From NCBI RefSeq assembly GCF_002368195.1, contig NZ_AP018178.1:6104145-6168144 (forward strand): 64,000 bases of DNA, given 5' to 3'. Source of the DNA: Calothrix sp. NIES-2100 (lineage in GTDB: Bacteria > Cyanobacteriota > Cyanobacteriia > Cyanobacteriales > Nostocaceae). The first letter of the stretch is position 1. Every line of letters begins with the position of its first letter. Positions 62,691-64,000 of the stretch are shown here, in pieces. The notes beneath the pieces were generated by a model, which saw only the letters and a list, made by a program, of their open reading frames with translations, made no database searches and was not told the origin of the DNA. Made by a program: the position numbers and the translations under genes.

Positions 62691-64000
62691 TTACACTGCA
62701 TCCTTTTTAGTCAATCTGCGATAACTTGTTGCTAAAGCATCAGCATCGCCAACATTACCAGGAAATAATACGACTGGCAAATTAGGAAACTGGGGATGAT
62801 CAGCGGGTGTTAGCACCATCGAACAACCAGCTAAAATTTGACCAAGTAACCGGGCTGAAGTTAAGGCTAGTCCAGTACTTAAGACATCGTTAGAGGTAAT
62901 ACCGCCTTTGCTGATTAAGAATCCTATATCAGATGGTAAACCCCGGACAATATCCATTAATAAACTGGAAACTCTTGTGCCAAACTCTAACCTTGTATTC
63001 ACATCCTCAAATATAAGTTCTTGACGGCTGGTGTAAACTACTGGTGTTTTGCCAGCGTCGTGTACCGCCTTGATACTTTCTGTGATCTCGGTTAGCAGTT
63101 TAGCAGATTGATTAGCTGGATCATCAAGTAATCGCGCCACGTTGACTTCAATTCCCTCCGTTCCCGCTGCTTGCAACAGTGCTTCTAGCTGTTGAGTCGT
63201 CTTTTTGACATGGGAACCGACAATCACTGCTCCTGGTTTACCACCACGTACATATTCTGCCATATTTTCGGCGGCGATCGCTTGGGGGGGTAAGTTGGCT
63301 AAAGCTGTTAAGATACTGGCAGCACTGCGGAATAAAAAGCGTTTCCCCTGACTGGCGGCTGTTAAAATATTAACTGCAAAGGTGTTTAAGTCAGCTTGAG
63401 TTTCACCATCGACGACAACGCACTGATTACCATGAAGTTGTAGCAACCGTTCCAAACTACCTGCACGGATATCAGCTAGCAAGAATCTTTCGACAGACTC
63501 AGCAGTAATTTGTCCTTGGGTTTTTTCTTCTACATATTTGGGTAAGTAACTGTGATGGTAGCTGAAGACTGAATCACGGGCGAACTCAGTTTCATGCACT
63601 GGCTTAGGTTTACCTTCAACAACTAAATAATGGATGCTATCGATGGTGATGCGTCCCCCTTCAAAAAATGCTGGGACGAGAAAATGGGCATCAAAGGGAC
63701 CGAGTTCTTTGGCGATCGCATCTGTTTCTATGGGATAATGTCCCCGTAAAGTGGAATCCGAACGGCTAACTACGAGAAAGTCTGTAATCCCTTCAGCATT
63801 TAAAGCAATTTTGAGATTTTGACAGACTTCTTTCGTTACAGATGCAGCTGACTCTGGTGGCAGCGATCGCGTATTTGTGAGAATAAAGAAAATTGGTGAA
63901 TCATCTTGCAAACCGATGCGTAAAGTCTCCACATCCCAATGCATCAGCAGCAAACAGCTGTGGACTGTTTGGGAACCTGTTGGATCGTCATCCAGGACAA
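62691..64000 (-). CDS. Four-carbon acid sugar kinase family protein (5' end outside window)
   Basis: At least 436 residues are visible; the frame continues past base 64000. The N-terminal catalytic motif DDDPTGSQTV is encoded at about 63961-63992, upstream of every ATG in the window, so an internal start at 63953 would miss it. Further blocks are VSRSDSTLRGHYP, VPAFFEGGR, VIVGSHVKKTTQQLEAL and the C-terminal ISKGGITSNDVLSTGL with LFPGNVGD. The family (former DUF1537) phosphorylates four-carbon sugar acids such as threonate or erythronate. The substrate in cyanobacteria is not known. Confidence 0.9.
   Translation of the reverse strand, partial: VLDDDPTGSQTVHSCLLLMHWDVETLRIGLQDDSPIFFILTNTRSLPPESAASVTKEVCQNLKIALNAEGITDFLVVSRSDSTLRGHYPIETDAIAKELGPFDAHFLVPAFFEGGRITIDSIHYLVVEGKPKPVHETEFARDSVFSYHHSYLPKYVEEKTQGQITAESVERFLLADIRAGSLERLLQLHGNQCVVVDGETQADLNTFAVNILTAASQGKRFLFRSAASILTALANLPPQAIAAENMAEYVRGGKPGAVIVGSHVKKTTQQLEALLQAAGTEGIEVNVARLLDDPANQSAKLLTEITESIKAVHDAGKTPVVYTSRQELIFEDVNTRLEFGTRVSSLLMDIVRGLPSDIGFLISKGGITSNDVLSTGLALTSARLLGQILAGCSMVLTPADHPQFPNLPVVLFPGNVGDADALATSYRRLTKKDAV

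Overview
The window looks like chromosome of a filamentous, heterocyst-type cyanobacterium (Nostoc/Tolypothrix/Calothrix-like). The HIP1 octamer GCGATCGC occurs throughout, genes and gaps are full of heptanucleotide tandem repeats and short hairpin repeats, and the housekeeping genes (minCDE, murA, argD, an L-lactate-oxidase-like gene, TPR and hybrid-kinase genes) are of cyanobacterial type. No taxon-defining gene such as rRNA is present, so this is inference.

Layout. 1-2.6 kb: an IS4-like transposase running off the left edge, beside an hsdS gene that has lost its 5' half. 2.9-7.8 kb: an SDR dehydrogenase, polyphosphate glucokinase and argD on the minus strand, each with repeat DNA at its stop codon, then a potassium channel on the plus strand. 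9.0-18.2 kb: an all-minus-strand peptide-export locus. It encodes three small precursors with double-glycine leaders, a C39-peptidase ABC exporter, an HlyD-type adaptor, a degenerate histidine-kinase-like protein, a NarL-type response regulator and a CHASE2 histidine kinase. 18.2-20.4 kb: a gene graveyard holding a fragment of a second argD, a MITE copy and another decayed frame. 20.4-30.3 kb: housekeeping and small genes (TPR protein, two small envelope proteins, thioesterase, SpoU methyltransferase, murA with an apparent ATT start, M48 protease, lactate oxidase, two tRNA-Leu).

31.2-53.1 kb is an exopolysaccharide/O-antigen-type cluster on the plus strand. It contains a WecG/TagA transferase, a sugar epimerase, a broken GT2, a Wzx flippase, an FrhB-like Fe-S protein next to a polysaccharide pyruvyl transferase, seven intact glycosyltransferases, a methyltransferase, a Wzy/WaaL-like polymerase, tRNA-Gln and a Wzc/BY-kinase. 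No initiating phosphoglycosyltransferase or Wza outer-membrane exporter is visible, so the pathway must be completed elsewhere. 53.2-64 kb: two conserved cyanobacterial proteins of unknown role, a 1.3-kilo-residue hybrid histidine kinase, minE-minD-minC, and the 3' part of a four-carbon acid sugar kinase running off the right edge.

The most interesting unit is the 9-18 kb locus. Secreted-peptide precursors, their maturation/export machine and a complete sensor-regulator pair lie together, suggesting a regulated secreted-peptide (bacteriocin or signalling) system. Two of the precursors share a conserved mature region.
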